Below, one piece after another: positions 53,210-64,000 of a DNA stretch of 64,000 nt. The translations under genes and the position numbers were made by a program. Numbering within the stretch: the stretch's first letter is position 1; every line of letters starts with the position of its first letter. Origin of the DNA: Ricordea florida (lineage: Eukaryota > Cnidaria > Anthozoa > Corallimorpharia > Ricordeidae). The notes beneath the pieces were generated by a model. That model worked only from the letters and a program-made list of their open reading frames with translations, was not told where the DNA came from and searched no databases. The stretch spans positions 15,090,695 through 15,154,694 of the forward strand of contig OX453274.1 of the NCBI GenBank assembly GCA_949710005.1, given 5' to 3'.

Positions 53210-54600
53210 AACTGATTATTATAAAAAGGATCAATATTTTTAAGTACTGTTTGGCACAACTATTAAATTGTGTTAGAATTATTATATTGTTTGCATGCTG
53301 AATAAGCCATTAAAAGTTTCATTAGATTCATATGCGGGATTAGACTTTGATTCTGGATTAGGTTGCTCAAGAGTCTGCTTATAGTATTATGTTAATCCTA
53401 GAACATTAAACCACAAAAATATTATTTTAAATTGTGCTGGGGGTGCATTGGAATCGGCCGATTATAACTTCTAAAGCACTTGCGAATAAACATACCAATA
53501 AACATGCGAACGTTTCCACAACGTCCACAAATCCGCGACGAATGATGTAGACAAAATTGAGAATTACTACAAATAACGAGAATGTTCACGGACGGACTCA
53601 CGCAGGCGATAACAAAAAAGTCTACTATGCTCTAGGCACCGTAGGCGTACACTCAAAAAATCAGTCGTATGTTAACTGTCACGCAATCAGTATTCTGATG
53701 TTCGATGAATCGTGGCGCCTAAGAGCCTTGCATGAGCATTAGAGTACGGAACTTTGTTTCACACGGGGTTTCTGTTCAGTAATCAGAATATGTTTCTTGC
53801 AGTTCTTGAGATTCTTTCTGATAGATGAACCATTTCAAAATAGTTCATTGTTTAAACGAATAATGTAACTGTCTCTCTGCACACGCTTCAACTCAAAAGT
53901 TGATCGAGCTTACCTCGTCCACCGATTAGAATTTTAAAAACAACCAACAAGCAAACCAACATCATATTTCTAGACTTAAAAAGGAGTTTGTAGCAGATTT
54001 GAGTGAGAGCAAGCAAAGCTTACAAGAAGGTGCTAGTCATTTCAATTTCGGCTGATCCAACTTTTTTTGCGAATTTTCACTGGTTCAAATACAGAAGGAT
54101 TCGATCAGTGACAACTGATAACTATCGCCATCACTTCTATCGATGGGTCTTTCCTGCATTTCGGCACACTAATTTGGCTTCAGCAGTTTACTCTCACAAA
54201 TGGCAACTGAAAGAATTCGAATGGCTTTTTAATACTTAGTCAGATATATATCCAAGAAACATTCATGAAACACGAAATGTAAGTTAATCTAGTGTTGACC
54301 AGTGATAGAACATACCTCCAAGCGGAAGTGATATCGCCATAAGCAATGGGATGTTAAACAGTCGGAGCACGGGATGTTGCCTCGAGCTGGCCATAACTCA
54401 GCTAAGCGTTGTAAGGCTTAATGAGCTTTGCGGCAACAAAATAGTCTCTGTAATTATGCCTTAATCCCCTTAATACAACATTACTCAACGTCTTGTGTGA
54501 CTGATTACTTGTAACATTGGACCCAGGCTCTAACTTAATGTCTCCAAATTAGTGCTATCAGAGCGTTACATAATACAGTTCTGTTGATAGAGAACAATTT
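53210..54600. other. mostly non-coding
   Basis: A short plus-strand frame starting 53296 (MLNKPLKVSLDSYAGLDF) stops after about 30 codons and may be the relic of a divergent virus-like gene. Frames at 53557 and 54003 match nothing I know. Confidence 0.4.
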
Positions 54601-54776
54601 TAATGCATAATAATATGAAGGGCAAATTATTGAATGCTGATTGGTCGATGGAGAGGGTATTTTATCTTAATTTTGCTTGTGAAGAGGGTAAAATTACTCG
54701 CTCACGATTGTTCCTCAGGTTGCATAGCAACAGCTTTTGCTATCGCCGAAGTTGTTGCTCAAGTTTTTTTGTAACA

Positions 54777-55373
54777 ATGGCCTCTCGTTTCGAGATAGTT
54801 GACGAGAAATATATCGAAGAATTAAAAGACAGGAGCGAAAATGAAAACACGAAGAAAAGCACGGAGTACTGGAAGAACGTTTTCAATAAGTGGGCGAATG
54901 AAAGAAATTTCCAAGCAAATTTAGAAGAGTACGAAAGGAATGTCCTCGATCAAACACTGTCACAGTGTTATGTCGAGTTATGAAAAGAAAACGGGGATGA
55001 CTACGAGCCCGACTGCTTGAAAGTAATGTAGGCATCACTGGAGAGATATCTAAAATCAAAAACCTATTTAAAGTCCATCATCACAGATAGGGAGTTTCTT
55101 AACTCCAGAAACGTTCTGGAGGGGAAGGCCAGGAAACTGCGAGAGCAACGCAAAGGAAAGCGACTAAACCGATCCAGAAGTTTGACAAAAGAGGAGGAAG
55201 AAGTCCCCTGGGGGAACGACCAGCTTGGAGGCACTCCGCGAGCTCTAATAGAAACCATGTGGTGGCTGTTCACTCAGCAATTTGGCCTACGGAGTTGCAT
55301 GTGCTTTATTGAAGACATGATGAATATTCTTGGTGACTGCCGTCTACTAGAAAAAAGTTGTCAGTATGACTAA
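54777..55373 (+). pseudogene. KIAA1958/Crypton-like tyrosine-recombinase gene, truncated
   Basis: MASRFEIVDEKYIEELKDRS, STEYWKNVFNKWANERNF, DDYEPDCLKVM, LEGKARKLREQRKGKR, RSLTKEEEEVPW and ALIETMWWLFTQQFGLR match the N-terminal part of Crypton-derived KIAA1958-like proteins as I know them. Two in-frame stops (54981, 55029) interrupt it. Right after FGLR, where the catalytic Arg of the recombinase would be, the sequence passes into the element's 3' end (SCMCFIEDMMNILGD), so the catalytic domain is deleted. Confidence 0.7.
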
Positions 55374-55697
55374 TGTACATGAACATAATGATATTACAGT
55401 GTCAATAAAAATTCAACAATTCAGATTTCGTTATCCAAAGTACGTATATTATAATTGTATTTGTGTTTTGTGTGAGTGGGGTGTAGATGCGCATACGGCT
55501 GCACATATTGTTTTTCACACGATTAATTAAACTGACTGTTGGCACAAGGCAAATAACCAAGTAATACTTGAGTGACCGATATCGAAAATACCCCACCCGG
55601 ATCCCGCATATAGTTTCATACACATTTTACGCGTGGTGAATGCTCAAGTAAAACGCTCCATACGAAGCCCGAGTGAACGTTCCTCAAGCGTCTTGTC
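55290..55697 (+). repeat. 3' end of repeat family, copy 1
   Basis: This roughly 400-bp segment, from GAGTTGCATGTGCTT to GTGAACGTTCCTCAAGCGTC, is repeated with divergence at 56661-57016. It terminates in AGCCCGAGTGAACG...AAGCGTCTTG, the same terminal motif as the 473-bp MITE at 44.7-45.2 kb. Confidence 0.75.
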
Positions 55698-55827
55698 AAT
55701 AATATAATGAGAATATTTAATTTCACATTTCGGCACTCAATTTTCGACTTCCTGCACTGTTTGAGATTGATTGACGTGCTCTCAGCCAATCAGCCCGTTG
55801 AATTTTTTTCATGTATATTACTAGGTG

Positions 55828-55864
55828 TTATCAGAAGTCCATAACCCATGATTATGGACTTCTG
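55828..55864. repeat. short hairpin
   Basis: AGAAGTCCATAA pairs with TTATGGACTTCT around a 7-base loop, a 12-bp perfect stem. It may be the remnant of a tiny MITE. Confidence 0.6.
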
Positions 55865-56059
55865 TTGTTATAGTGCACCCGGCTTCACCAATCAGAGAGT
55901 GGCTTATATCTGTTTCATTCTGTAATGACTGGTAATAAACCTGCCGAACTCTATGTGCCTGAATAATCATTATTGTAGGTATACGTAAAGTCGCTCCGGG
56001 ACTTACAAGTGAACTAAGGCAATTGCCATAGAAACCGATGTTTTTTCCCATATTATTAC

Positions 56060-57016
56060 TAGGGCTACCTGAAAGGTAGGCCGAGTCTAGGTTTCGGTTT
56101 CCTATCTATCAGTCTATCTATCGTCATGTCACGATTATATATGCTGGCGTAATGCATGCAATCGAGACATTCACGAAAACGAGGCCACTTACATACTGGC
56201 GTAATCTTTACTGGAAATTATGGCGAGTCTATTTTCTTGTGGGACGCTCAAAATACATACAAACGCACGCGCCGTTCGCGGTAGACCAACACAAAATGAT
56301 GTCGAGCGTCGTCGGAATAGGTTGGTGATCCACGAATTCTTGAAAGCTAGCCAAATGTGCAGAGTTCATACTAGTTCTCACGAGGTAACAAATGAGCCAT
56401 ATGTTAGTTATGAAAACTGTGCCAGCCGATTGAACAACAACAAACTATATGATGGCGCTAACAACAGCGAATTGGATAAGGATACTGATAGAAGCAACTT
56501 GAATAGTAAATGTCTAAGCTTAGCTCTTCCGTTAAATGTCCCGTTTCTGTGATTGGTTCTTATTGGGTTCAATACTTGTAAGGCACGATTTGGTATTGCG
56601 TACGTAATCACTATTATTATTGTACAAGGGATCGTAAATGTTGCTTTGCTCTTTGCACGGAGTTGCATGTGCTTGATAGAAGAAAGACATGATGAATACT
56701 CTTGATGACTGTGAGCTACTAGAAATAGTTGTCAATATGACTAATGTACGTGAACTTAATGTTACAGTGTCAGTACAGCAATTCAGTTCTCGTTATGCAA
56801 AGTATTTATATTAAGACTGTACTCGTGATTTGTGTCAGCGGCTGTACACACGCCAATAAATTTTTTTTGCACATGAGTAATTAAAGTGACTGTTGGCACA
56901 AATAACCGTTAAAATGTGGGATCCCGCATGTAATTTCGGATACATTTTACTCGTGGTAAATGCTCAAGTAAAACGCTTCATACGAAGCCCGAGTGAACGC
57001 GCCTCAAGCGTCTTGT
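56060..57016 (+). mobile_element. repeat-family copy 2 with partial ORF
   Basis: The copy opens with CTACCTGAAAGGTAGGCCGA and carries MASLFSCGTLKIHTNARAV, RGRPTQNDVERRRNRL. It ends with the same 3' sequence as copy 1 and the terminal AAGCGTCTTGT. The 5' landmarks match the inverted copy at 45.8-46.3 kb. It is likely an internally deleted member of the Crypton-associated family. Confidence 0.55.
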
Positions 57017-57019
57017 TTG

Positions 57020-58890
57020 TTTTATAATTAGTGGAAAATATCATGATTTAATCTCAAGAATGATCAAATTAAACAAACAAGATAACCTGTTCTTAAATCA
57101 ACTCCTTCGAACACCTTAAATGACAAAAAAGGGTAAGCGAAACGTTGCTCCCTAATATATTCCTAGATCTTGCTTGGCTGCAGCCATTTCTAATTTTACT
57201 GTTGTACGATATTCCTTATCATTTTTTGTGTTGTTAATTTTTCAAAAGATCTTGTTTTTACCAATAAGGTTTTATTATTAGCGTTCCGCTTGTATTGTCT
57301 CGGTGAAAAAGATAAGGCAAGTAATTTAAAATACCTAGTTTCCGTACTCGTTAATTAAAAAGGAAGTGCTTGGCTCCTGGAAAACACTTACATGAACGTC
57401 TTAATTAAAACCTAACAGATGCACCTAATAGTGATATCTTAGATCTTAGTGTCACAACAATACCGACTCTCCACTAAATTATTTCATTCTTAATACTTCA
57501 AAACTTTGCTTAGGGGCAACAGCTTTACTTTACTACTTCAAAGGAGTTTTACATGAGAAAAGTTAGAACATACTTGTCTTGACGCAACGATCACTAATAG
57601 ATACGTTCAACTAGTTAGCTCTTTCTATGGCCCGTAGTAATAACGTATACAAAATTAAAAAAAAAAACAGTCTGACAGTTACAATAGCTTATGTGAATAT
57701 GTCTCTTCTGACAAGCTGCTCGAACCATTTGTTGTTAGTTCCTTTGAATCTCGTTGGCTAGACTAGAGAATACCAGCCTAGCGCTCCAACTATTCTTTGT
57801 GTCTCAGCGACTACGCGTGCACTGGCACCCGTAGACGAGTATCCATTGACAATTATTGATAATGATAAATTATTTTTCACACCCTCGCTTCAAGTACCGG
57901 GGGATTCTGCAGTTGCTTCGCCTCATTTAAACCACACCAGAAAAGAAATCAATAATCGCTCCCTCAAAATGAATTAGATTCATTAATTTAATTCCAAAAG
58001 GGTCAATTACGATCCCTAGTTCCAATTTAACTTAAACCACGGCTTACGTTGGACACCGTTTAATTAACTGACCAGCCCATGGCCATATGTTGGCGATATA
58101 CATCGACAGAGGAAACAGGAAAAATGTTGAAGAGTATCAGTTGATATTGGTAGAGAAGAGAAAATAAGGCAGAAGTGCTATTACGACCCGAGGGATAAAT
58201 TGTGATCATACGGAATTCAGCTCTTTGTAAATTCTTTCGTGTCTATAATATGTTCGCAGTTTTGTGATATAATAGTGTCCTAATTTTGCACACCAGTTTT
58301 TCATCAAGTGTAGCCAATTCTAGTTCTACTTCAATTACGTTTTCCATTCACCTACTCCAAGCTACGCTTATCAACGTTCAGTCATATTTACAAGCCTTAG
58401 GACGCCTGGAACATTACAGCCAGGCATCTTCTAAGTTTCTTCTAAATGATACTAACTACAATGGAGCAATGAAGGCATTCTTTTGTGTGGATTTCTTTTT
58501 GATGTAAGATGTTTCCTTTATATGCAAAATATATATATTTGACGTTTCTTTGGCAGCCGTTGAATATAAGTTGTACACGACCACAACTTGAACTGGTTTC
58601 TTATTGTTTTCAACTTAACGTCATGTCAGACTGTGGTCTTCTGAACATGGAAAGAAAGGAGTGAGATTCACGTTATCTTTAACTGAAAGTCTTCAGCAAA
58701 ACTGGATATATCTTTTAAAATCACCAACCTCATTATACAACTCGATTGGAAACGCTGGTGAAACGGACCACATCATTAGTTCAATATTTTGAAACATCTT
58801 CACAGAAAGTAACAAGAAGTTTCGCTGTTTAAACATAAAACACTCGGTCGGTGGAGAATTTAATTTGAAATGTAAATACTAGACGCCGCT
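57020..58890. other. non-coding, no feature recognised
   Basis: AT-rich sequence. The frame at 58286-58507 is Ser/Thr-rich and short, without motifs. Confidence 0.5.
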
Positions 58891-59111
58891 TCAGTGGACT
58901 GTGGATTTACAGAGAATCTACAGTTGGGCAATTACAAACAACATCAAGAGCTCAACACACAACTCCTTTCACGATTTAGTAAATTTAAACATCTTGGCCA
59001 GCATTGCTTGTTTATCGAGGCAACTTGTCAAGTCATTGTTGCAAGTGCAACTGGAAAAATCTATTTTGATAACAGTCTTATTCCACATAAATTCTGAATC
59101 ATCACAAGGCC

Positions 59112-59231
59112 ATGGACGCACTACTGCAGCTCATGGTAGTTATTGTATGCAGTATTGTAACAACGTGTCAAGAAGCCCCACAAGCTACATCTCATCCTCA
59201 ATACACTCAATTTGAATCTTGGCTAGTTGTA
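59112..59231 (+). CDS. possible first exon encoding a signal peptide
   Basis: MDALLQLMVVIVCSIVTTCQ has a short N-region, a hydrophobic core and a polar end with a likely cleavage site after C or Q. It is followed by EAPQATSHPQYTQFESW and then a donor-like gtaaga at about 59232. This would suit the first exon of a secreted or membrane protein whose other exons are not visible in the next 4.7 kb. Speculative. Confidence 0.3.
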
Positions 59232-59329
59232 AGAGCCCTTCTTCCCTTCTTCTTCCTTTTAAAAGTGAGCTCCTTACAGCCTAGTCAACAACTGATACAT
59301 TTTCGTTATTCACCACGCTCGACATAAAC

Positions 59330-60600
59330 ATCTCTTTCACTCAACAATGTCTTCACATTGACATTCAAACACCGTTACAAATGATTCTACTGCGCAGTCG
59401 TTTAGTTTGTCTCAAGGTGTCATTTGTAAAGGCCAAATTGTTAGAAGCTTCTGCTTTTCGTCAAGTGATTCTTGTGACACTCGATTCGTTATTTAATAGG
59501 TCAATACATTTTTTACCATTTTGGCAAGGGCGCTAGCATATGATCTCCATTTTCACTGCAAGCGTTCTGTGTCTGTACATCGAAAATTTTTGTTTTTTCT
59601 GCTTTCAGTTCCTCTGCGATGCGAATTTCTGCAGCTTTGACCTTGTGCTGTTGTGACAAAATTCATTTCCTAACAACTTGAAGATAAAAGTTTAAACTGT
59701 TGGATCTCAGTGATAAATTTACGAATATTAAGCTTAGACTTGATCAGAAGGGTTTTATTTTTGCTCATATAAAGCACTGGCAAATCATGTTGATATTTTT
59801 CAAAAAATAGGCAGTCTATGACTGCATGTGGCTACTGCTTACATTGAGTATAACTAAAACACAACCCTTTCCTATCCCAGCCTAACTTGCATAATTACAA
59901 TATACTACGAAAATCACCGAACCGTGGAATAGGCATAAATTTTTATATCGCTACCCCTCCTTGTTTGTTTGACAGCCACACCAACTTTTTTTGATTGGTC
60001 TAAGCGTCATAAGCGTCAGCACGTGACCATGAGGCAATGTAAATAAGAGGTCGATGAAAACAAATTTTCAGCTTTAACGGGTTCTCGATGGAAAGGTACG
60101 AGTAAGGGACCAAAAGATAAAGGACCAAGAGAGAAATGAGTAAACTCACCCTGTTTTGGTCATGTTTGCCATCTTGCACACAGTGACTGTGTTGAAATTG
60201 TTGGAATTCTTTGACAAAAAAGGGCGGGGCACCAGCAAAACGTGAATGTGGCAGCAATGTCCAAAATTGAAGAAACATAAAAAATGGAAGATATTTTAGA
60301 AAAATTTGATAACTTTAATTTTGCTAAAAGATCCTCGCCTCGATTTAACAATCTTTTGCCCTTTTTAGCTCTTGAACTTTAGCTCGTGAGCTCAGTTATG
60401 GGTTTGGGGGTAACGCTTGTCAGCCAATCATATTGACTAATTGCGATAACCATAGAAACCAATGTACTTGCTCTTCGCATGCGTCTGGAACGTGACTGGA
60501 AACACGACCATATTGGTTACTTTCATCGACTAGAGGTGAGTTTCAGCATATTTTCTAGTCTGCTTTATAGTTTTTCGAACCATTGTTTTTCGAATTTATT
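59330..60600. other. non-coding, no feature recognised
   Basis: Short antisense frames at 60000-60350 show no motif. The region includes small A/T- and T-rich tracts only. Confidence 0.5.
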
Positions 60601-60615
60601 AGAAAACATTACCTT

Positions 60616-60830
60616 TGGAATACTCGATCCGAAACCACCTGGTTTGTCAGACACAAACCGAAAGCGAAGCCTTTGCAGGATCGAAGACTCGATCCTAAAG
60701 ACTGATTTATCAGACACAAGCAAGTGCAGGTTTGACATACTCAATCCTAAAACAGCTAGGCTTGTCAGACACAAACTAAAACCATTGAAGGGTTGAAAGA
60801 GTCAATCCAAAAATTCCTGGTTTGTTATTG
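60616..60830. repeat. ~58-bp minisatellite, about four units
   Basis: Units begin ACTCRATCC and contain TTGTCAGACACAAAC-like cores (about 60645, 60700, 60755, 60815). They are diverged and of slightly different lengths. An open frame crosses them but is probably non-coding. Confidence 0.7.
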
Positions 60831-60834
60831 TTTA

Positions 60835-62690
60835 TCTGGTTTTCAATTTATCATCAAATCCTTGAAATATGCATTGTTATGTTGTGTTATTAAGAATGTT
60901 GCGTTACTTAAGAGTTTGTGTTGAAACATCTTTACCGTCCCACATTGCTCTCCATGATTTATTGTATAATTTGGCCCTCGCACAAAGCGGAAAATGAAAT
61001 AATCACTCCTCAGTAGAGATCAACAGAAATACAGAAGTTCAAACTTTGTAATCCGTTAACACAGCTACATGCAAGTTCGAGACTGACTTTCGAATTTAAG
61101 TGTAAACCAGTAAATAAGTTAAACCAAAAGTTCGTGGCTGAACACAAAGGACGATTCGAGATGGGATTCTACCCTATAATTTCTTGGTAATATCAGAAAA
61201 AAAAGTATCCGACACCATTCCTCTTATTGTTACCGTTTTTCCACTGATACAATCTACCAAGGTCACTAAATCTATTTATTTTTTTGTCATCCTAACGCAA
61301 AATGCTCACGCTTCCATAGTTTACCTTTGATCATTCACTAAATCAACACTGATTCAAAGAACAACAACAACAACAACAACAAATAGGGCCGCAATGCGTA
61401 CATGTGTCTAGTGCTGGGTAATATTCTATTTTACAGTTGCGCTCAGTGACCTTGCCTTTGAATAGAAGTGAGGCTGGAGGTGACTTTGTTTTGATGGAAC
61501 GCTCTCTGCCTTAAACATGTACAGTAAATGTTCACTAGTTAGCATAAAAATTTAAACGAGAAAGGTAGTGAGATCTGTATCAAAACAAGGTCATCACCAG
61601 TCTCACTTCCATTCATAGGAAAGATCACTGAGCATACGATTCCAAAATGGTCTTTTAAGCAATGCGCAGCATTGTAGTTACGGCACCCTACTTATTAGGC
61701 TTTTAGCGGCACCAAGTAAGCTCCTACAGGACCTGCCATGATCCCCTTCCTCTTTTACAGCTTCATCGCAGGTACTCATCAACAATAAAGCAATGTGGCA
61801 TGGTTTGAAGTAAGAAACATGTACAAGGTGATCTACGGAAATTATCATGAGCTGCTAGACGTTGCTTAACTTTTTTTGTTGAAGTGCTTGCTAAATCAAT
61901 CATAGTAGTAATAATTATGAAATGAACATAACACAACTTTATTTCATGAAAGAGTATTAAGATATTAAGTAATGGTCCGGCTAAAAGGTATTCAGGTGTA
62001 CGGCAAAACTCATTAAAAAGGTGCGAACAGTTAATTGCTAATTCCATTTAAATCGCCTCATCTCATTGGCTAATATTAAAAAAATCCCGAAAAAACAATG
62101 ATAAAATTAAAAAAAAACTTAATTTTTAGACCTTGTCTTCTCCATATCCTTATTTTCTCTCTCTCGACCAAATTTGGCTCTTGTTCTATGCGCCAATTAG
62201 CACCACAAAATTAACTGACATATTGCCGAGCCCTATTGTTTTTCTGCCTGCTTCTTAGCCGGACCATTACTTAACAGGAACTTTTCGTGAATCTTAGAGC
62301 TATGTTTTTTCCAACTTGTGAACTAACAACAACAACAGCAACAATAAAATGAATTCATAACAAAGTGGGCCGTTTACTGAGTAAAATTTTCAAATACTTT
62401 TTTTTTATGCAGACAGGTAACTTGATTCTGGAAAGGTTAAGAATTTTGTTAATAGCTGCACGCACTAATTTGTCAAGAGCTTACAATTTTTTCAAATGTT
62501 TTTAAAATACTAACAAGAACCTGCTGAAAATTTAAGTATAAGCTTTCATCACTGAAACAAATGGCAGAATTACATAGTGAGCTGTTTACTGAACAGTGAC
62601 ATTTTCAAATAGTAGAATGCTCCCATGTACTGTCATTGTACCAATTTCTGTCAACGTTATATAGAATATTAATAAACTAGCAAGAACTTT
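60835..62690. other. non-coding apart from the microsatellites
   Basis: No gene, splice-paired exon or recognisable element was found. Confidence 0.5.
61360..61384. repeat. (AAC)n microsatellite
   Basis: About eight AAC units, followed by unique sequence. A shorter AAC/AGC tract lies at 62327-62345. Confidence 0.9.
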
Positions 62691-62694
62691 CTGT

Positions 62695-63927
62695 AACCCT
62701 ATCTAGACCGGGCTGTCTTTTGCTTGTTTTGCCCGGGTGGGGGGGGGGGGGGCTAATGAGCCCCCCTCCGTATCTCGTTAACGAATGGTCGTATGACCAC
62801 CAAATTTACAGTGAAAGGTGTATAGGCCAAAAACAATCTACACAGGTAGTTTGACGTCATGATGACGTAATACATTCTTTTTATGACATCATATCTTGTA
62901 TTTTTATTGTAAAATACGGTATTTTTTCTCTTTTAGCCATCAAACGTTATAACATAAAACTAAGCAAGATAAATTTTACTAATAACAGTGTTGTATATCT
63001 CAAGCATTGTTCACATAATTGGCGATTAATATATACGTCATGATGACGTCGTATATATGTATGTGTAATAACATAACCTTATGACTTTTCAAAGTAAACA
63101 TAAAATGTAGGTAATCATTACAAGATCATTACAAATCAGAGTTCGGGTAAGTGTAAATGTCAATCGCCATTTTTATTACCCACAATGCATTGATAAACTA
63201 TCCCAAAATGCAATTCTCCATAGATTTCCAAAAAATCAGTAAGTGTCATACTTACTCGCCAGAAAACAGCAATTTTCTTGAACAACAATGTTTAACAACA
63301 TGTGTGTAGTGTTTGTAATAAAAGGTTTACAAAAAAAAATCAAGTTTAGTAAATTCTTTTATTTCTTATGATCCGCCATCTTGGATCCGCCATCTTGGAA
63401 TTTTTCAGTTATTCTTTTCTGCATAACAATGTTTAAAAACATACATCAATTGACTGGAAACAACTAATCACAGTTTATCAAACATTTTTATAATCAAATC
63501 ATGGTATTTACGTATCTAATATTAGAGATATTCTCATGAAACTAAAATTATTGTCCGCCATCTTTATGCTAATTATAAATTCATGCATTCATCTAATTTG
63601 CATACAATGGTCATAAATTGTATTAACTGCTATTAAATTAATGATTTATTGATGAATCAGTGTGAAAAGACCAGTGCAATGGTGAAATTGTAAACAATAT
63701 GTCCAAAAAAATACTCATTCCAAAATTTTGAAAATATACCTGTGACGAATCGGTTACCATGGTAACACCAAAAATGACAGACATTCATAACCAACATAGA
63801 AATGTTGCCATATAAATTTAAGGAAAAGTTATCAAGTTTGGTGGTCCTAACTTTCCTGGTTTGGGAGATACGAGCTGTTAAATTTCGGTAGGGCCTCAAA
63901 GCCCCCCCCCCGGTCTAGATAGGGTTA
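62695..63927. mobile_element. 1.2-kb MITE-like element with TIRs TAACCCTATCTAGACCGGG
   Basis: TAACCCTATCTAGACCGGG at 62695 recurs inverted ending at 63927 (CCGGTCTAGATAGGGTTA). Both ends continue with a G-run or C-run and a weaker inverted match (CGTATCTC...GACCACCAAA). Inside are repeated ATCCGCCATCTTGGA motifs (about 63370-63400) and two ACGTCATGATGACGT stretches with CRE-like cores. No gene was found. Confidence 0.7.
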
Positions 63928-64000
63928 ACATGAATTACAAAAAGTTACATGTTAACAATGAAATTTATAAAGTAACCAAAATTGATTCTATGTTTCTTCA

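Noticed and set aside
60479..60796. 105-residue ORF as a gene
   Set aside because: It mostly translates the 58-bp minisatellite and has no recognisable domain or splice context.

Overview
The window looks like nuclear DNA from a marine invertebrate, most likely a cnidarian and probably a stony coral. The basis is spliced genes with GT-AG introns and phase-1 Ig and FN3 exons, AT-rich non-coding DNA, a tRNA-derived SINE of a type I associate with coral genomes, KIAA1958/Crypton-like and DUF6589-like proteins, and dense, mostly decayed mobile DNA. The taxon is inferred; no rRNA or mitochondrial marker is present.

Host gene, minus strand, about 31.8 kb down to 1.55 kb. Five symmetric phase 1-1 exons encode Ig(V-like)-Ig-Ig-FN3-FN3. 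Three short exons at 2003-1555 encode the end of a tyrosine-kinase domain and a stop codon. Together they look like a receptor tyrosine kinase with an Ig/FN3 ectodomain, but exons for the membrane span, ATP-binding lobe and catalytic loop were not found between 2.86 and 2.0 kb. The 23.7-kb intron between the second and third Ig exons holds a Helitron remnant (8.7-9.9 kb), a BEL/Pao retrotransposon (9.9-16.6 kb, itself carrying a solo LTR), a 7.5-kb terminal-inverted-repeat element (16.69-24.17 kb), a Gypsy retrotransposon (24.2-28.7 kb) and a fragment of a 2A/OTU-type LINE (28.7-29.1 kb).

The TIR element at 16.69-24.17 kb is the best candidate for an unusual system. It carries a ZAD-like zinc-finger N-terminus and a multi-exon DUF6589-like protein on the plus strand. 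A RecQ-type helicase converges on them from the other end, with a GC-rich hairpin between the two 3' ends. Several frameshifts show that this copy is decaying.

From 32 to 53 kb the sequence is a stack of nested insertions in a family-B DNA polymerase gene of Polinton/Maverick/adintovirus type, minus strand. Its pieces lie at 48.86-47.45, 47.16-46.77, 43.58-43.40, 34.79-34.59 and 33.83-32.64 kb. They are split by a SINE-like insert with U1-snRNA-like motifs, an undefined 3.2-kb insert, an 8.6-kb foldback element with about 2.1-kb arms (carrying a small spliced cargo gene and hit by a LINE), and a PIF/Harbinger derivative. Three of these insertions have clean target-site duplications, and the polymerase frame is continuous across each once it is excluded. 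Further partial polymerase N-termini lie at 50.3-50.5 and 52.5-53.2 kb.

From 54 to 64 kb there is a broken Crypton/KIAA1958-like gene, a related repeat copy, a possible signal-peptide first exon at 59.1 kb, a 58-bp minisatellite and a 1.2-kb MITE-like element ending near the window edge. The rest appears non-coding.
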